From: Spirosoma luteum DSM 19990
GTDB taxonomy: Bacteria > Bacteroidota > Bacteroidia > Cytophagales > Spirosomataceae
Assembly: GCF_000374065.1 (NCBI RefSeq)
Contig: NZ_KB893301.1
Span: 89,429-153,428 of the forward strand
Direction of reading: 5' to 3'
DNA: 64,000 bases
Under the pieces are notes generated by a model. The model worked only from the letters and a program-made list of their open reading frames with translations. It had not been told where the DNA came from and searched no databases. The position numbers were made by a program, and so were the translations under genes. Positions 28,754-38,379 of the stretch are shown in pieces. Positions within the stretch are counted from its first letter, which is position 1, and the number at the start of each line of letters is the position of its first letter.

Positions 28754-31228
28754 ATGATAGTGAGAGCGAACGCAGTGTTGCTTTTGACCTTTATAGGTAG
28801 TCTTCTATGTACCTGGCAGGCGAAAGCGCAACTTAAAATTACATTTCCTGTTAGCCGGTTGGTTGTCCAGCGTAATAACAGTAACCAGGCAACGGTACAG
28901 ATTGCTGGCAGCTATTCTCAACCACTGGAATCTATTGAAGCACGGGTGGTAGCGCGGGTAGCGGGTCAGGGAACATCAACGGACTGGGCACCTTTGCAGA
29001 ATAATCCTACAAACGGGCAATTCAACGGCTCGCTAACGGTGCGGGGGGGCTGGTATCAGCTGGAAGTGCGAGGATTGAGCGGAGGGGGCGTAGTGGTATC
29101 GGATGTGGTGGACCGATTTGGGGTGGGGGAGGTATTTGCCATCATGGGCCACTCCAACGCGCAGGGTTCTTCCTGTTACGTTAACGGAACAGATAGATGC
29201 CCGACTACCAGCGGACCGAGTGATGACCGGGTTACCATTGTAGCCCTCGACCAGAGCAGCAGCGATTTTCAAAATTACCTCAACACGGCCGATACCCGTT
29301 ATCTGCCGGGGCTGGCGTTCAGCAAACTCCTGACTAACAGCGGGATGTCGCCGTTTGCCAGTGTATCCTGGTTATGGGGACCAATGGGCGATGCACTCGT
29401 ACAGCGAATCAATGTGCCGGTGCTGCTGTATAATGCCGGATTCGGTGGAACAAATATGCAGCAAACGTACTGGGCAGCCTATAATATTCCCTTTCAGCAT
29501 TCATTTGTTCGCTACGACCTGCGGATGCCCTTTGCCAATGTACGTAACCTAATGAACCTGTACGTGCCTACTACGGGGTTGCGGGCTGTATTGATACAAC
29601 ACGGAGAAAACGACCGCGATAATTCCACCGATTCTACCGCGAAGTATTATTCCGGAGTTATCGACAAACTGCGGTCTGAGTCCAATAAACCAAATCTGGC
29701 TACTATCGTCGCTTTATCCTCATACGTTACCCATCCTTTTGATAACATCCGGGCGGCTCAGCTTCGAGTTATTGGTACGCCCAATTATTTGGCTTTCCAG
29801 GGGCCTGATCTTGACAATATCAACTCGCTGGATGACCGACCCGATCAGTTGCACTTTTCGCCTTCCGGCCAGGCGAAAGCAGGACAGGCCTGGGCTTCGG
29901 CTATTAGCGATACCTACCTGTCCACCATCACGCCTTACCTTGCCGAAACACAGCCGATTGCTACCATTGCCTGTGCGACCGCTAATCAGCTATTGCTTAC
30001 CCAACCCGGTGGATTCCAGTACAGCTGGAATACGGGTAGCACCAACAATAGTGTGACGGGTGGAGCAGGAACTTACTCGGCAAGGCTGAGAAATGCGCAG
30101 AACAAAATATACTTCCCGCCCGCCATAGTAGTGCCTGGTAACGTTCAGCCCGGAACGCCAACAATAGCGACGGATAACGGTACATCGTCTATTTGCCAGA
30201 GTACGGGTCTGACCCTAACCTCGTCTTATGCCGGAGCGAACAGTTGGAGTACCGGCTCTTCCGCCCAATCCATATTGGTTACCACGCCGGGGGCCTATAC
30301 ACTACAAACCCGGAATCCGGTTTACGGTTGTATATCAGATGTGGTTTCGAGAACAATTAATCTGGCTCCGGCGGAGTTGGGCCTGAGTATGCAAACAGCC
30401 CGACGTATTGTGGCCGTGAACGATACAGTAAGCTTCTGGTTAACGGTACACAACAAAGGTGGCTGCGATGTGGGTCCCATAAGCATTCAGAGCCGTTTGC
30501 CCCCCAATGTCTCCTTTGTTTCTGCCAGCGGCCTGTCGGCGTTGAATAACACAGTGAGTGGCAGCGTCGGCAATATTAATGCTGGTGGGACGGTAACCCG
30601 GCAATATACTGCCCGCCTGACGGCGGAAGGAGCCTATTTTCCTACTGCCGAGCTGACAGCCAGTGTTAACCCCATCCCAGGTGTGACGCTGAACAACGGC
30701 ACGGCTAACGGAGAGGAAGACGAGACGCAGACTGATTTGCGGACAACCGTAACGTCGGGGAATGTGTACATGTCGCCAAATCCTAACCAGGGGCCATTGC
30801 CGCCCGTTCAGTTGAATCAACCTGTGCCCGAACCAGACAAGGCCGATCTAAGCCTTTCCGTACAACTTAGCAGGCTGGTTGTAAAACCAGGAGAATCCCT
30901 TACTATTACGCTCACGGTACAGAATCGGGGTAGTCTGGCTGCTACCAACGTGATGTTGACAGATGTGCTGCCGGCTGGTCTTCAGTTTGTTGCTTCCCCG
31001 TCGGGCATGACCGCCAGTGGATCGTCGGTGAATGGGACGATTGGTCAGATACCCGTCGGGCAATCCGCCAGTCTGACCTTTATTGTTCAGGTAACCGGTA
31101 GTGGTACGTTCATCAACAAATCCCAGATTATGGCCACCGATCAGCCCGATTCTGATTCGACGCCGGGGAACGGGTATACCAATGGTGAAGATGATCAGGC
31201 TAATACGTATATTCGTACTACCAGCTGA
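28754..31228 (+). CDS. Secreted SGNH/sialate-O-acetylesterase-like protein with DUF11 repeats
   Basis: An 824-residue exported protein. Signal peptide residues 1-25 (ending AKAQ). Residues 30-120 form a beta-sandwich; residues 125-395 an SGNH/carbohydrate-esterase domain with GVGEVFAIMGHSNAQG (Ser in block I), GFGGTN, HGENDRDN, and DQLHFSPSGQ (catalytic His). Then come an Ig-like segment with SYSWNTGSTNN-type motifs (about 400-540) and two DUF11 repeats (about 545-640 and 700-795) ending in NGEDDQA. DUF11 modules are usual stalks of surface-displayed proteins. Likely a cell-surface esterase acting on acylated glycans. It is followed closely by an exported RidA. Confidence 0.82.
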   Translation: MIVRANAVLLLTFIGSLLCTWQAKAQLKITFPVSRLVVQRNNSNQATVQIAGSYSQPLESIEARVVARVAGQGTSTDWAPLQNNPTNGQFNGSLTVRGGWYQLEVRGLSGGGVVVSDVVDRFGVGEVFAIMGHSNAQGSSCYVNGTDRCPTTSGPSDDRVTIVALDQSSSDFQNYLNTADTRYLPGLAFSKLLTNSGMSPFASVSWLWGPMGDALVQRINVPVLLYNAGFGGTNMQQTYWAAYNIPFQHSFVRYDLRMPFANVRNLMNLYVPTTGLRAVLIQHGENDRDNSTDSTAKYYSGVIDKLRSESNKPNLATIVALSSYVTHPFDNIRAAQLRVIGTPNYLAFQGPDLDNINSLDDRPDQLHFSPSGQAKAGQAWASAISDTYLSTITPYLAETQPIATIACATANQLLLTQPGGFQYSWNTGSTNNSVTGGAGTYSARLRNAQNKIYFPPAIVVPGNVQPGTPTIATDNGTSSICQSTGLTLTSSYAGANSWSTGSSAQSILVTTPGAYTLQTRNPVYGCISDVVSRTINLAPAELGLSMQTARRIVAVNDTVSFWLTVHNKGGCDVGPISIQSRLPPNVSFVSASGLSALNNTVSGSVGNINAGGTVTRQYTARLTAEGAYFPTAELTASVNPIPGVTLNNGTANGEEDETQTDLRTTVTSGNVYMSPNPNQGPLPPVQLNQPVPEPDKADLSLSVQLSRLVVKPGESLTITLTVQNRGSLAATNVMLTDVLPAGLQFVASPSGMTASGSSVNGTIGQIPVGQSASLTFIVQVTGSGTFINKSQIMATDQPDSDSTPGNGYTNGEDDQANTYIRTTS

Positions 31229-31278
31229 TTTCAACAGGACAGAAAACATATTGTTACTGGTTTACCCCCTTCATACCG

Positions 31279-31734
31279 ATGAAATACGTACGTAATTTTT
31301 TGTTCTGTCTGGCTTTGGCTTCGTGTAGTCAGGCCCAGACCACTGTTGCACCCAAGGTTCCATCAGGGTATCTATACCCGGCAAGCCCCGGTATTCCCGG
31401 CAAAACGGTATACATATGCGGAGAGCGACCATTCAATGCCAATGGTGATTTGGTAGGAGCAGGTAATTTGACGGCGCAGACCCGGCAGATTTTCGACAAC
31501 ATAAAAACAGCATTGGCTACTGTCAATATGGACTTGACAAACATAAACCAGATCAAGTATTCGGTTAAAACAGGGCCTGATATAGTGGCAGTACCCGTGG
31601 CTCAGGCTCAGACATTACAGGCAGTTGAAGCTGCTTATCTGGCTACCCCACCCAAGATTACGGAAACCAAAGCCGTCACTCAGACCACCCGCGACGATGT
31701 GTTAATCGAAATAGAAGTGATCGCTATAAAGTGA
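31279..31734 (+). CDS. Exported RidA/YjgF-family protein
   Basis: A 151-residue RidA-fold protein with an N-terminal export signal whose h-region ends in LALASCSQAQ, so it may be a lipoprotein with the acylated Cys16. Most RidA proteins are cytoplasmic 2-iminobutanoate deaminases; an exported form suggests a different role. The family core is present (SGYLYPASPGI, YICGERPFNANGDLVG, TRQIFDNIKTALA, VEIEVIAI-like end IEIEVIAIK), but the conserved Arg of the active site near the C-terminus (usually in RP or CRV) is not obvious. The gene begins 50 nt after the esterase gene. Confidence 0.8.
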   Translation: MKYVRNFLFCLALASCSQAQTTVAPKVPSGYLYPASPGIPGKTVYICGERPFNANGDLVGAGNLTAQTRQIFDNIKTALATVNMDLTNINQIKYSVKTGPDIVAVPVAQAQTLQAVEAAYLATPPKITETKAVTQTTRDDVLIEIEVIAIK

Positions 31735-32214
31735 GCAGGGATTGAGGTGGGGAAGCGTTACGGATGACCCTGACTACCCTGCTTGGTCAATCGGTGAATT
31801 GACATTAGGTAGGTCAGGCGGGTGCCATTAAGCATTTCGCTTTACTGCCAACCGTCAGTCTCAGACGGTGAACGTTGCCCAGCTGGACGAACGGACTGAT
31901 TATCCTTTCTAACAATGCCCCGCTCTTTTCTGAGCGGGGCATTGTCTTTTGTTGTGCCAGCTTATCAGTAGCTAATAGACATGCGGGATGGATTTTAAGG
32001 CTCAACCTAACCTGTGGGGAGGGGTATGGGGTATTTGATTTAGCAAATCCACTCCCTATACAGCAGGCCATCAGCTGGAAGTCCGATAAGCTGCTGGATA
32101 CGCGAATATGGTGGGACAAGAAGTAAAGACACACTGTTGCTTCCTTTGTTCTGACAGGGGAAAATACAAATTGAGGGGTCAAACCACACACAAACTACCG
32201 TAACGCTTTCCCAA
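31735..32214. other. 480-nt intergenic region with one terminator
   Basis: Between ridA and the GntP permease gene. The only firm element is the hairpin at 31912-31945. The remainder has no convincing coding frame, tRNA or repeat; a minus-strand frame at 31814-32191 lacks any recognisable protein feature. Confidence 0.4.
31912..31945 (+). terminator. Rho-independent terminator after ridA
   Basis: 14-bp perfect stem (31912-31925 with 31932-31945), six-nt loop, followed by ctttt. It lies about 180 nt after the ridA stop. Confidence 0.75.
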
Positions 32215-33660
32215 ATGACAGATCCGCTATTCATTTTAGCCGCCGGTGTTTTAATCGTAGTTGGTGGTATTATTGGGTTGAAGTTGCATCCTTTTTTAGC
32301 CCTGTTGCTGGGAGCGTTTGTCGTAGCCCTCATGACACCGGCTACCGCTATAGAACAGTTTGCCCTGGCAAAGGGAACAGCTCCGGCGGCTGCCGCTGCG
32401 CTGGCTAAAAAAGGCATTGGCGAACGCATTGCCACAGAGTTCGGGAATACCTGCGGCAAAATAGGTATCCTGATTGCTATGGCCGCCATCATTGGCAAAA
32501 GTATGCTGGAAAGTGGGGCTGCCGAACGCATTATCCGGTCGATGCTGCGACTCACGGGGATTGAAAAAGCACCCATAGCCTTTTTGGTTGGCAGTTTCTT
32601 TGTCGGTATACCCGTTTTTTTCGATACGGTTATCTTCCTGATGGTTCCGCTGGCAAAAGCGATGGCGCTGCGGATCGGCAAAAACTACCTGCTGCTGGTG
32701 CTTTGTGTAATGGCGGGGGCTGCTATGGCCAATTCGCTGGTGCCCCCGGCGCCGGGGCCGCTATTTCTGGTAGGCGAAATGCGCATACCCATTGGCATGA
32801 TGATGATTGGCGGTACCATCGTAGGCCTTTTCACTATTACGTCTGGCTACTTTTTTTCGGTTTGGGCCAATCGCAAATGGCCGATACCTCTGCGGGATTC
32901 GCTGGATGCCCGTCTGGACGATATCAAGGCCATTGCCGCCAAAGACAATGCCAATTTACCCCCGCTGGGTTTGTCACTCCTGCCGGTGCTGATTCCGTTG
33001 GTGTTTATCTGCGTCGATACCGCTCTTGGTGCCATGACCACACCGGGCGTTCCCCTTACGGATTCGGCTTTGGGGAGTAAACTGGTGAGTCTGGTCAGGT
33101 TTTTTGGCGATAAAAACATTGCTATCGTTACGGGAGGCATAGTCGCGCTGCTCATCCTGGCCCGCCAGAAGCGGGGCAGTAAAGAAGGACTGACGGCTTT
33201 CGTACAGACAGCCCTGATGAGTGGGGGCGGTATTATTCTGATTACCGCAGCGGGTGGGGCATTCGGGGGTATGCTGCAACAGACCGGTATCAGTTCCCGT
33301 ATTGCCGACTTGACTTCTGCTTACCAGATGGCGCTTATTCCGCTGGCTTTCCTGATTGCGGCCGTTGTGCGTACGGCGCAGGGGTCGGCCACGGTAGCGC
33401 TCATTACTGCCTCGGGAATCCTGTCGGGAATGGCCGGGAGTGCCAATCTGGGATTTCATCCGCTGTATCTAGGCCTGGCCATAGGGTGCGGCTCAAAGCT
33501 GATGCCCTGGATGAACGATTCCGGTTTCTGGATTATCTGCAAACTAAGCAACCTGACCGAGCAGGAAGCACTAAAAACGATTTCGCCCCTGCTGGTTGTC
33601 ATGGGCCTGACGGGTTTAGTTATCATCCTGATTGCAGCCCGGTTGTTTCCCCTGGTGTAG
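32215..33660 (+). CDS. Gluconate:H+ symporter family permease (GntP)
   Basis: A 481-residue inner-membrane transporter with about twelve helices. VPPAPGPLFLVGEM (about 180-193), VRTAQGSATVALITASG (about 387-403) and WMNDSGFWI are GntP-family signatures. The family imports gluconate, and some members take other sugar acids. It starts a three-gene plus-strand cluster with a glucarate-dehydratase-like enzyme 76 nt downstream and an M19 dipeptidase, so the transported compound may be an acid sugar processed by these enzymes. Confidence 0.88.
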   Translation: MTDPLFILAAGVLIVVGGIIGLKLHPFLALLLGAFVVALMTPATAIEQFALAKGTAPAAAAALAKKGIGERIATEFGNTCGKIGILIAMAAIIGKSMLESGAAERIIRSMLRLTGIEKAPIAFLVGSFFVGIPVFFDTVIFLMVPLAKAMALRIGKNYLLLVLCVMAGAAMANSLVPPAPGPLFLVGEMRIPIGMMMIGGTIVGLFTITSGYFFSVWANRKWPIPLRDSLDARLDDIKAIAAKDNANLPPLGLSLLPVLIPLVFICVDTALGAMTTPGVPLTDSALGSKLVSLVRFFGDKNIAIVTGGIVALLILARQKRGSKEGLTAFVQTALMSGGGIILITAAGGAFGGMLQQTGISSRIADLTSAYQMALIPLAFLIAAVVRTAQGSATVALITASGILSGMAGSANLGFHPLYLGLAIGCGSKLMPWMNDSGFWIICKLSNLTEQEALKTISPLLVVMGLTGLVIILIAARLFPLV

Positions 33661-33736
33661 CCCGGGAAAAAAGCTAGCGGGAGAAACCTGACGAATAATA
33701 CTTTTACGTTTAGCCATTGATATTGATACTGCAGCC

Positions 33737-35047
33737 ATGCTTATGTCCCTAAAAACTGGTCCTCGGATTAAAGAAATCCATATCACCCCCATTGCCATTG
33801 TTGACCCGCCCCTGCTGAATGCCGCCGGTTTGCACGCTCCTTACGCGCTGCGTACCATCGTAGAACTGGTAACGGACGATGGTATTTCGGGGATTAGCGA
33901 AATTCCGGGAACCAGCGCCATTGATGCCGCCCTGCACGATTCCATCGCCCTGCTCATTGGAAAAGACGTGTTTCAACTCAATGAAATCCGGCAGGTTCTC
34001 ATCAACCGGTTTGGAACCGACACCGCTGCCGAACGGGGCGAAACGCCCTGGGACCAGCGCAAACTGGTGCATATTTTTAGTGCTATTGAGGTGGCCTGTA
34101 TGGATATTATCGGGAAAGTAACGGGTCGCCCGATTGTTGATTTGCTGGGTGGGAAGATGCGGGACCGGGTGCCTTTTGCTGCTTATCTGTTCTACAAATA
34201 TGGGGGAGCGGGGGGAGAACTGGGTTTCGGTACAGACCCGGCCGCAACGGGCTGGGCAGCCGCCCGGCAGGCAAGCGGACTAACACCAGTAGAAATGGTA
34301 ACTCAGGCAAAAGCCATGTGCACGGAGTTTGGCTTCCAGTCCATCAAGTTGAAAGGGGGAGTATTTGAGCCGCAGCAGGAAGTTGATGCCATGTTTGCCC
34401 TGCACGAAGCATTCGGTCCTGATATTCCCCTTCGCCTGGACCCTAATGCCATCTGGAAGCTGGAAACGGGTATCAAATACGGTCGGCAGCTGGAACCCAT
34501 CCTCGAATACCTGGAAGACCCCGTCCGGGGGCAGGAAAACATGGCCAAGGTTCGCCAGGCGCTAACTATTCCGCTGGCGACGAATATGTGTACGACATCG
34601 TTTGGGGATATTCCCAACAGCATCCGGCTGGGGGCGGAGGATATTATTTTGAGCGACCACCATTTCTGGGGAGGACTACGGGCCTCCATGACCCTGGCGG
34701 GTATTTGCGAAACCTTCGGGCGGGGACTGTCGATGCACTCCAATAGTCATCTGGGCATTTCGCTGGCTGCGATGGTGCATCTGGGGGCCGCCCTTCCCCA
34801 TTTGACCTATGCGCTTGATACGCACTACCCCTGGCAATCGGACGAGATTATCACGGCCGGACGGTTTACGTTTGAGGAAGGAGCGGTAGCGGTGCCCACA
34901 GAACCAGGTCTTGGCGTTGAACTCGACCGGATAGCCCTGGCTCGGTTGCACCAGAACTACCTGAGCTGCGGACTCACAAAACGGGATGACCAGGTGGAAA
35001 TGCAGAAAGTACAACCGGGCTGGACCTTTCAGTCGGTACGCTGGTAG
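33737..35047 (+). CDS. Glucarate-dehydratase-like enolase-superfamily enzyme
   Basis: A 436-residue enzyme with the enolase fold. Residues expected for glucarate dehydratase are in place: the KxK pair K204/K206 in SIKLKGG, metal ligands D235 (RLDPNA), E260 (LEDPVRG) and N283 (ATNMCT), and the His of the His-Asp dyad in SMHSNSHLG (H334 or H338). It would dehydrate D-glucarate, L-idarate or a related acid sugar. Position after a GntP permease supports uptake and catabolism of an aldonate or aldarate. No downstream aldolase or ketoacid reductase is present here, so the route is incomplete. Confidence 0.85.
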   Translation: MLMSLKTGPRIKEIHITPIAIVDPPLLNAAGLHAPYALRTIVELVTDDGISGISEIPGTSAIDAALHDSIALLIGKDVFQLNEIRQVLINRFGTDTAAERGETPWDQRKLVHIFSAIEVACMDIIGKVTGRPIVDLLGGKMRDRVPFAAYLFYKYGGAGGELGFGTDPAATGWAAARQASGLTPVEMVTQAKAMCTEFGFQSIKLKGGVFEPQQEVDAMFALHEAFGPDIPLRLDPNAIWKLETGIKYGRQLEPILEYLEDPVRGQENMAKVRQALTIPLATNMCTTSFGDIPNSIRLGAEDIILSDHHFWGGLRASMTLAGICETFGRGLSMHSNSHLGISLAAMVHLGAALPHLTYALDTHYPWQSDEIITAGRFTFEEGAVAVPTEPGLGVELDRIALARLHQNYLSCGLTKRDDQVEMQKVQPGWTFQSVRW

Positions 35048-35099
35048 GAAAGGGTAATTTTACGTGTAAATCATTTAATCCCTCCCGACTACCCAACTT

Positions 35100-36170
35100 A
35101 TGTTCACGATAGATGCCCACCTCGATTTGAGTATGAATGCCATGGAGTGGAACCGCGACCTGCGCCAGCCGGTAGCCCAGCTACGCCAGCGCGAAGAAGG
35201 CATGACTGATAAACCCGACCGGGCAAAAGGTACCGTTTCCTTACCCGAATTACGCCGGGGGAATATTGGCCTGGTAGTGGCCACGCAGATAGCCCGCTAC
35301 GTAGCTCCCGGTAATCCATTGCCTGGTTGGCACTCGCCGGAGCAGGCGTGGGCGCAAACGCAGGGGCAGCGTAGCTGGTACAACGCGATGGAAGATGCGG
35401 GCGAGATGGTGCAGGTTAGTGACCTGGCCAGCCTGGAGAAGCACCTGTTGCTGTGGCAGGATGGAACGCCTAATGACCAGAAACCGGTAGGCTACATGCT
35501 GAGTCTGGAAGGGGCCGACTCCATCCGAACGCTAGCCGATGTTGAAACCGCTTACAACTACGGCCTGCGGGCTATTGGCCCTGCCCATTACGGCCCCGGC
35601 CGATATGCACAGGGTACCGATGCCAGCGGTGGGGTGGGCCCTGCCGGTCAGGCATTGTTGCAGGAAATGGAGCGACTCAACATTATTCTGGACGCTACGC
35701 ACCTTTGCGACGATAGTTTTTGGGAAGCACTCGATTACTTCAACGGGCCGGTTTGGGCCAGCCATACTAACTGCCGCACCCTGGTAAACCATAATCGGCA
35801 GTTCAGTGATGCGCAGCTAAAAGAATTAATTGCGCGCGATGCTGTAATTGGTGGGCCACTGGATGCCTGGATGATGGTGCCTGGCTGGGTACGGGGAAAA
35901 TCCACGCCCGAAGCTATGAACTGTACGCTCTCCGTCATGATTGACCATCTGGACCATATCTGCCAGCTGGCGGGTAATGCCCGGCACATCGGCATCGGCT
36001 CCGACCTGGACGGTGCTTTTGGCAAAGAGCAGTCGCCGGTGGACCTGGACACCATTGCCGATTTGCAGAAAATACCCGACCTCTTGCGTCAGCGGGGGTA
36101 CACGGAGGACGATGTCGCCAACGTCATGCACGGCAACTGGCTTCGGTTCCTGCGCCGGGTTTGGGCATAG
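35100..36170 (+). CDS. Membrane dipeptidase family (peptidase M19)
   Basis: A 356-residue zinc hydrolase of the renal-dipeptidase family. DAHLDL (H7, D9) provides the first metal ligands, LEGADSI the bridging Glu, and HIGIGSDLDGAFG a conserved C-terminal region. No signal peptide is visible, so it is probably cytoplasmic. M19 enzymes cleave dipeptides, including D-amino-acid-containing ones. It forms the last gene of the permease / enolase-superfamily cluster, 52 nt after it; the connection of a dipeptidase to acid-sugar catabolism is unexplained and could mean an amino-acylated substrate. Confidence 0.88.
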   Translation: MFTIDAHLDLSMNAMEWNRDLRQPVAQLRQREEGMTDKPDRAKGTVSLPELRRGNIGLVVATQIARYVAPGNPLPGWHSPEQAWAQTQGQRSWYNAMEDAGEMVQVSDLASLEKHLLLWQDGTPNDQKPVGYMLSLEGADSIRTLADVETAYNYGLRAIGPAHYGPGRYAQGTDASGGVGPAGQALLQEMERLNIILDATHLCDDSFWEALDYFNGPVWASHTNCRTLVNHNRQFSDAQLKELIARDAVIGGPLDAWMMVPGWVRGKSTPEAMNCTLSVMIDHLDHICQLAGNARHIGIGSDLDGAFGKEQSPVDLDTIADLQKIPDLLRQRGYTEDDVANVMHGNWLRFLRRVWA

Positions 36171-36180
36171 GCTATACTGA

Positions 36181-36225
36181 TAAAGCCGATACAGCTTATT
36201 TTGAAGCTGTATCGGCTTTATTTTT
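36181..36225 (+). terminator. Strong rho-independent terminator
   Basis: 17-bp perfect stem (36181-36197 with 36204-36220), six-nt loop, then ttttt. It lies 10 nt after the M19 gene and ends the plus-strand cluster. Confidence 0.9.
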
Positions 36226-36339
36226 CGACGAATCTGTGTGTACTCCTTTATCCCTGAATGGGTATCATTTTTCCCCACGGCCGAACATGGGCAGCAGTAG
36301 AAACTGTTTCATCGCTTCCGGAAATCAGGCGACGAAGGC

Positions 36340-37506
36340 TTACTCCTTCTTCGTCGAAAACTGATAAATCGTGGTGGTTTTGTACGTTTCGCCGGGCTTC
36401 AGCGTGGTTGTCGGGAACGACGGCTGGTTAGGCGAATCGGGGTAATGTTCGGTTTCCAGGCAGAGGGCATAGCGTTTCTTGTACGGAAATCCTTCGCGGC
36501 CCACCACTTTGCCATTCAGGAAGTTGCCGGTATAAAACTGTACGGCAGGTTCTGTAGTGCTTACGTCCATTACCCGCCCGGAGGTTGGCTCATAAACCGT
36601 AGCCGCCTTTTTCAGCGAACCGGCCTCTCCGTTCAGTACCCAGGCGTGGTCGTAGCCACCACCGTATTTTATCTGTGTGTCGGTAGAGTCGTTGATGCGG
36701 GCACCTACTACCATTGGCTTCGTAAAGTCGAAGGGGGTACCGGCCACGGGCTGGAGTTTGCCGGTTGGAATCAGGGTCTCATCGACGGGGATGAATTTAT
36801 CCGCATTGATGGTCACCACGTGGTCGAGTATGTCGCGTTCGGCCCCGCCCGTCAGGTTAAAATACGTGTGATTGGTCAGGTTGACCACCGTTGGCTTATC
36901 GGTCGTTGCTTCGTAATCGATCTTGAGGGCGTTGTCTTTTTGCAGGGTGTAGGTCACCGTTACAGACAGATTACCCGGATACCCTTCTTCCATGTCTTTC
37001 GATGTGTAAGCCAGTTTCAGGGCGGGTTCGTTGCCCTCCACAGGGGTAGCGGTCCACAGCACCTTGTCGAAACCTACTTTCCCGCCGTGCAAATGGTTAC
37101 CCATGTTGTTGATAAACAGGTTGTAAGGCTTACCATCCAGCGTGAATTTGCCTTTGGCAATCCGGTTGCCGTATCGCCCGACTAGTGCCCCAAAGAAGGG
37201 GTTATTCTTAACGTAACTCGACAACGAATCCAGACCCAGCGTTACGTCCTCAAATTTTCCGTCTTTGTCGGGGGCGGTCAGCGCCACAAGGATACCACCG
37301 TAGTTGGTGATTTTGGCGGTCATGCCAGCGGCATTCCGCAGGGTAAACAAATCAGCTGTTTGGCCATCGGGCAGTTGGCCGTAGGCTGCTTTTTCGATTC
37401 CCGGCTTTTGTTCGTCGGCCATATTTTCTTTCTTGGAAGAGCAGGAAGTCATAGTCAGAATGCCCGTGAACAGGGCCAGCGATAAACAATGGGTCAAAGC
37501 GTTCAT
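36340..37506 (-). CDS. galM: Aldose 1-epimerase (galactose mutarotase-like) lipoprotein
   Basis: A 388-residue mutarotase with a lipoprotein signal ending MTSCSS (Cys22), so it acts outside the cytoplasm. The fold marks are NYGGILVAL (about 68-76), GRYGNRIAKGKF (about 110-121), NHTYFNL with catalytic His, and the catalytic Glu region near LCLETEHYPDSPNQPSFP. It probably converts anomers of arabinose or galactose released by secreted hydrolases. It is the last gene of the arabinose operon, 89 nt after araD. Confidence 0.92.
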   Translation of the reverse strand: MNALTHCLSLALFTGILTMTSCSSKKENMADEQKPGIEKAAYGQLPDGQTADLFTLRNAAGMTAKITNYGGILVALTAPDKDGKFEDVTLGLDSLSSYVKNNPFFGALVGRYGNRIAKGKFTLDGKPYNLFINNMGNHLHGGKVGFDKVLWTATPVEGNEPALKLAYTSKDMEEGYPGNLSVTVTYTLQKDNALKIDYEATTDKPTVVNLTNHTYFNLTGGAERDILDHVVTINADKFIPVDETLIPTGKLQPVAGTPFDFTKPMVVGARINDSTDTQIKYGGGYDHAWVLNGEAGSLKKAATVYEPTSGRVMDVSTTEPAVQFYTGNFLNGKVVGREGFPYKKRYALCLETEHYPDSPNQPSFPTTTLKPGETYKTTTIYQFSTKKE

Positions 37507-37595
37507 GAATGAGTAAGGGATTTAGGAAGTGAGCATTCGTGTAGTCAGTAAAGAGTAATTGGGGGCGTTCATACTATAAAAGAGTGAGGCTCTTT

Positions 37596-38294
37596 TTACT
37601 CTTCCTGCCCATAGTAAGCGTTCGGACCATGTTTCCGCTCGTAATGTTTGAGCCGGAGTGTATCCTTAATCCGGGGCGTATGGGGGTTTATCTGCAACGT
37701 CAGCTGAGCCATGCGGGCCACTTCTTCCAATACCGCCGAATTGTAAACGGCTTTGGCCGCCGTTTTTCCCCAGGTAAATGGCCCGTGATTTTGTAACAGC
37801 ACCATCTCCATATCGCTTGGCGAAAGCCCTCTTTCCTGAAACGCGTTGAAAATCTGGTTGCCCGTTTCGTGTTCGTAATCGCCCTGAATCATGGCATCGG
37901 TCAGGACGGGCGCACAGGGAATATCCTGGTGGGTGTGGTCGGCGTGGGTGGTGCCAAAAATGGGAATGTCCATACCCGCCTGTGCCCAGGCCACGGCGTA
38001 GGTACTGTGCGTGTGCGCAATACCACCGATGTTCTCCCAGGTTTTGTAGAGCAGGGCGTGGGTTTTAGTATCGGATGAAGGCCGGTAAAGACCTTCGATG
38101 ACGTTGGCATCGAAATCGCAGATAACGATGTCGTAGGGTGTCAGTTCTTCATAGGGCACACCACTGGGTTTGATGGCAAATACGCCCCGTTCCCGGTCAA
38201 CGGCACTAACGTTGCCGAAGGTAAACAACACCAGGCCCAGGCTGGGAAGCTGCATGTTGGCCTCGTAACATTCTTCTTTTAAGGTCTGATACAT
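37596..38294 (-). CDS. araD: L-ribulose-5-phosphate 4-epimerase
   Basis: A 232-residue class II aldolase-fold epimerase that converts L-ribulose-5-phosphate to D-xylulose-5-phosphate, the last step of arabinose entry into the pentose phosphate pathway. FTFGNVSAVD, FAIKPSGVPYEEL, the zinc-binding HTHSTYAVAWAQ (two His) with a later His in LLQNHGPFTWG are all present. It sits between abfA and galM in the ara operon. Confidence 0.95.
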   Translation of the reverse strand: MYQTLKEECYEANMQLPSLGLVLFTFGNVSAVDRERGVFAIKPSGVPYEELTPYDIVICDFDANVIEGLYRPSSDTKTHALLYKTWENIGGIAHTHSTYAVAWAQAGMDIPIFGTTHADHTHQDIPCAPVLTDAMIQGDYEHETGNQIFNAFQERGLSPSDMEMVLLQNHGPFTWGKTAAKAVYNSAVLEEVARMAQLTLQINPHTPRIKDTLRLKHYERKHGPNAYYGQEE

Positions 38295-38310
38295 AATTTA
38301 AAGAGTGAAT

Positions 38311-38375
38311 GAGCGAAAGATGGAAAGTGTAGGAGAGGATCAGTATCGCTCTTTCACTCTTTCCTTCTTTCGCTC
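38311..38375. repeat. Purine-rich imperfect inverted repeat in the ara operon
   Basis: gagcgaaagatggaaagtg (38311-38329) pairs with the reverse complement of 38355-38375, differing by one base and a two-base gap. The 16-nt word at 38346-38361 recurs exactly at 62191-62206. It may form an mRNA hairpin between the GH51 and araD genes. Confidence 0.6.
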
Positions 38376-38379
38376 TTTT

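Noticed and set aside
31814-32191. 125-codon minus-strand frame in the spacer before the GntP gene
   Set aside because: Contains the ridA terminator, lacks start context and recognisable protein features.
36445-37185. 246-codon plus-strand frame opposite galM
   Set aside because: Antisense shadow; galM has clear mutarotase motifs.
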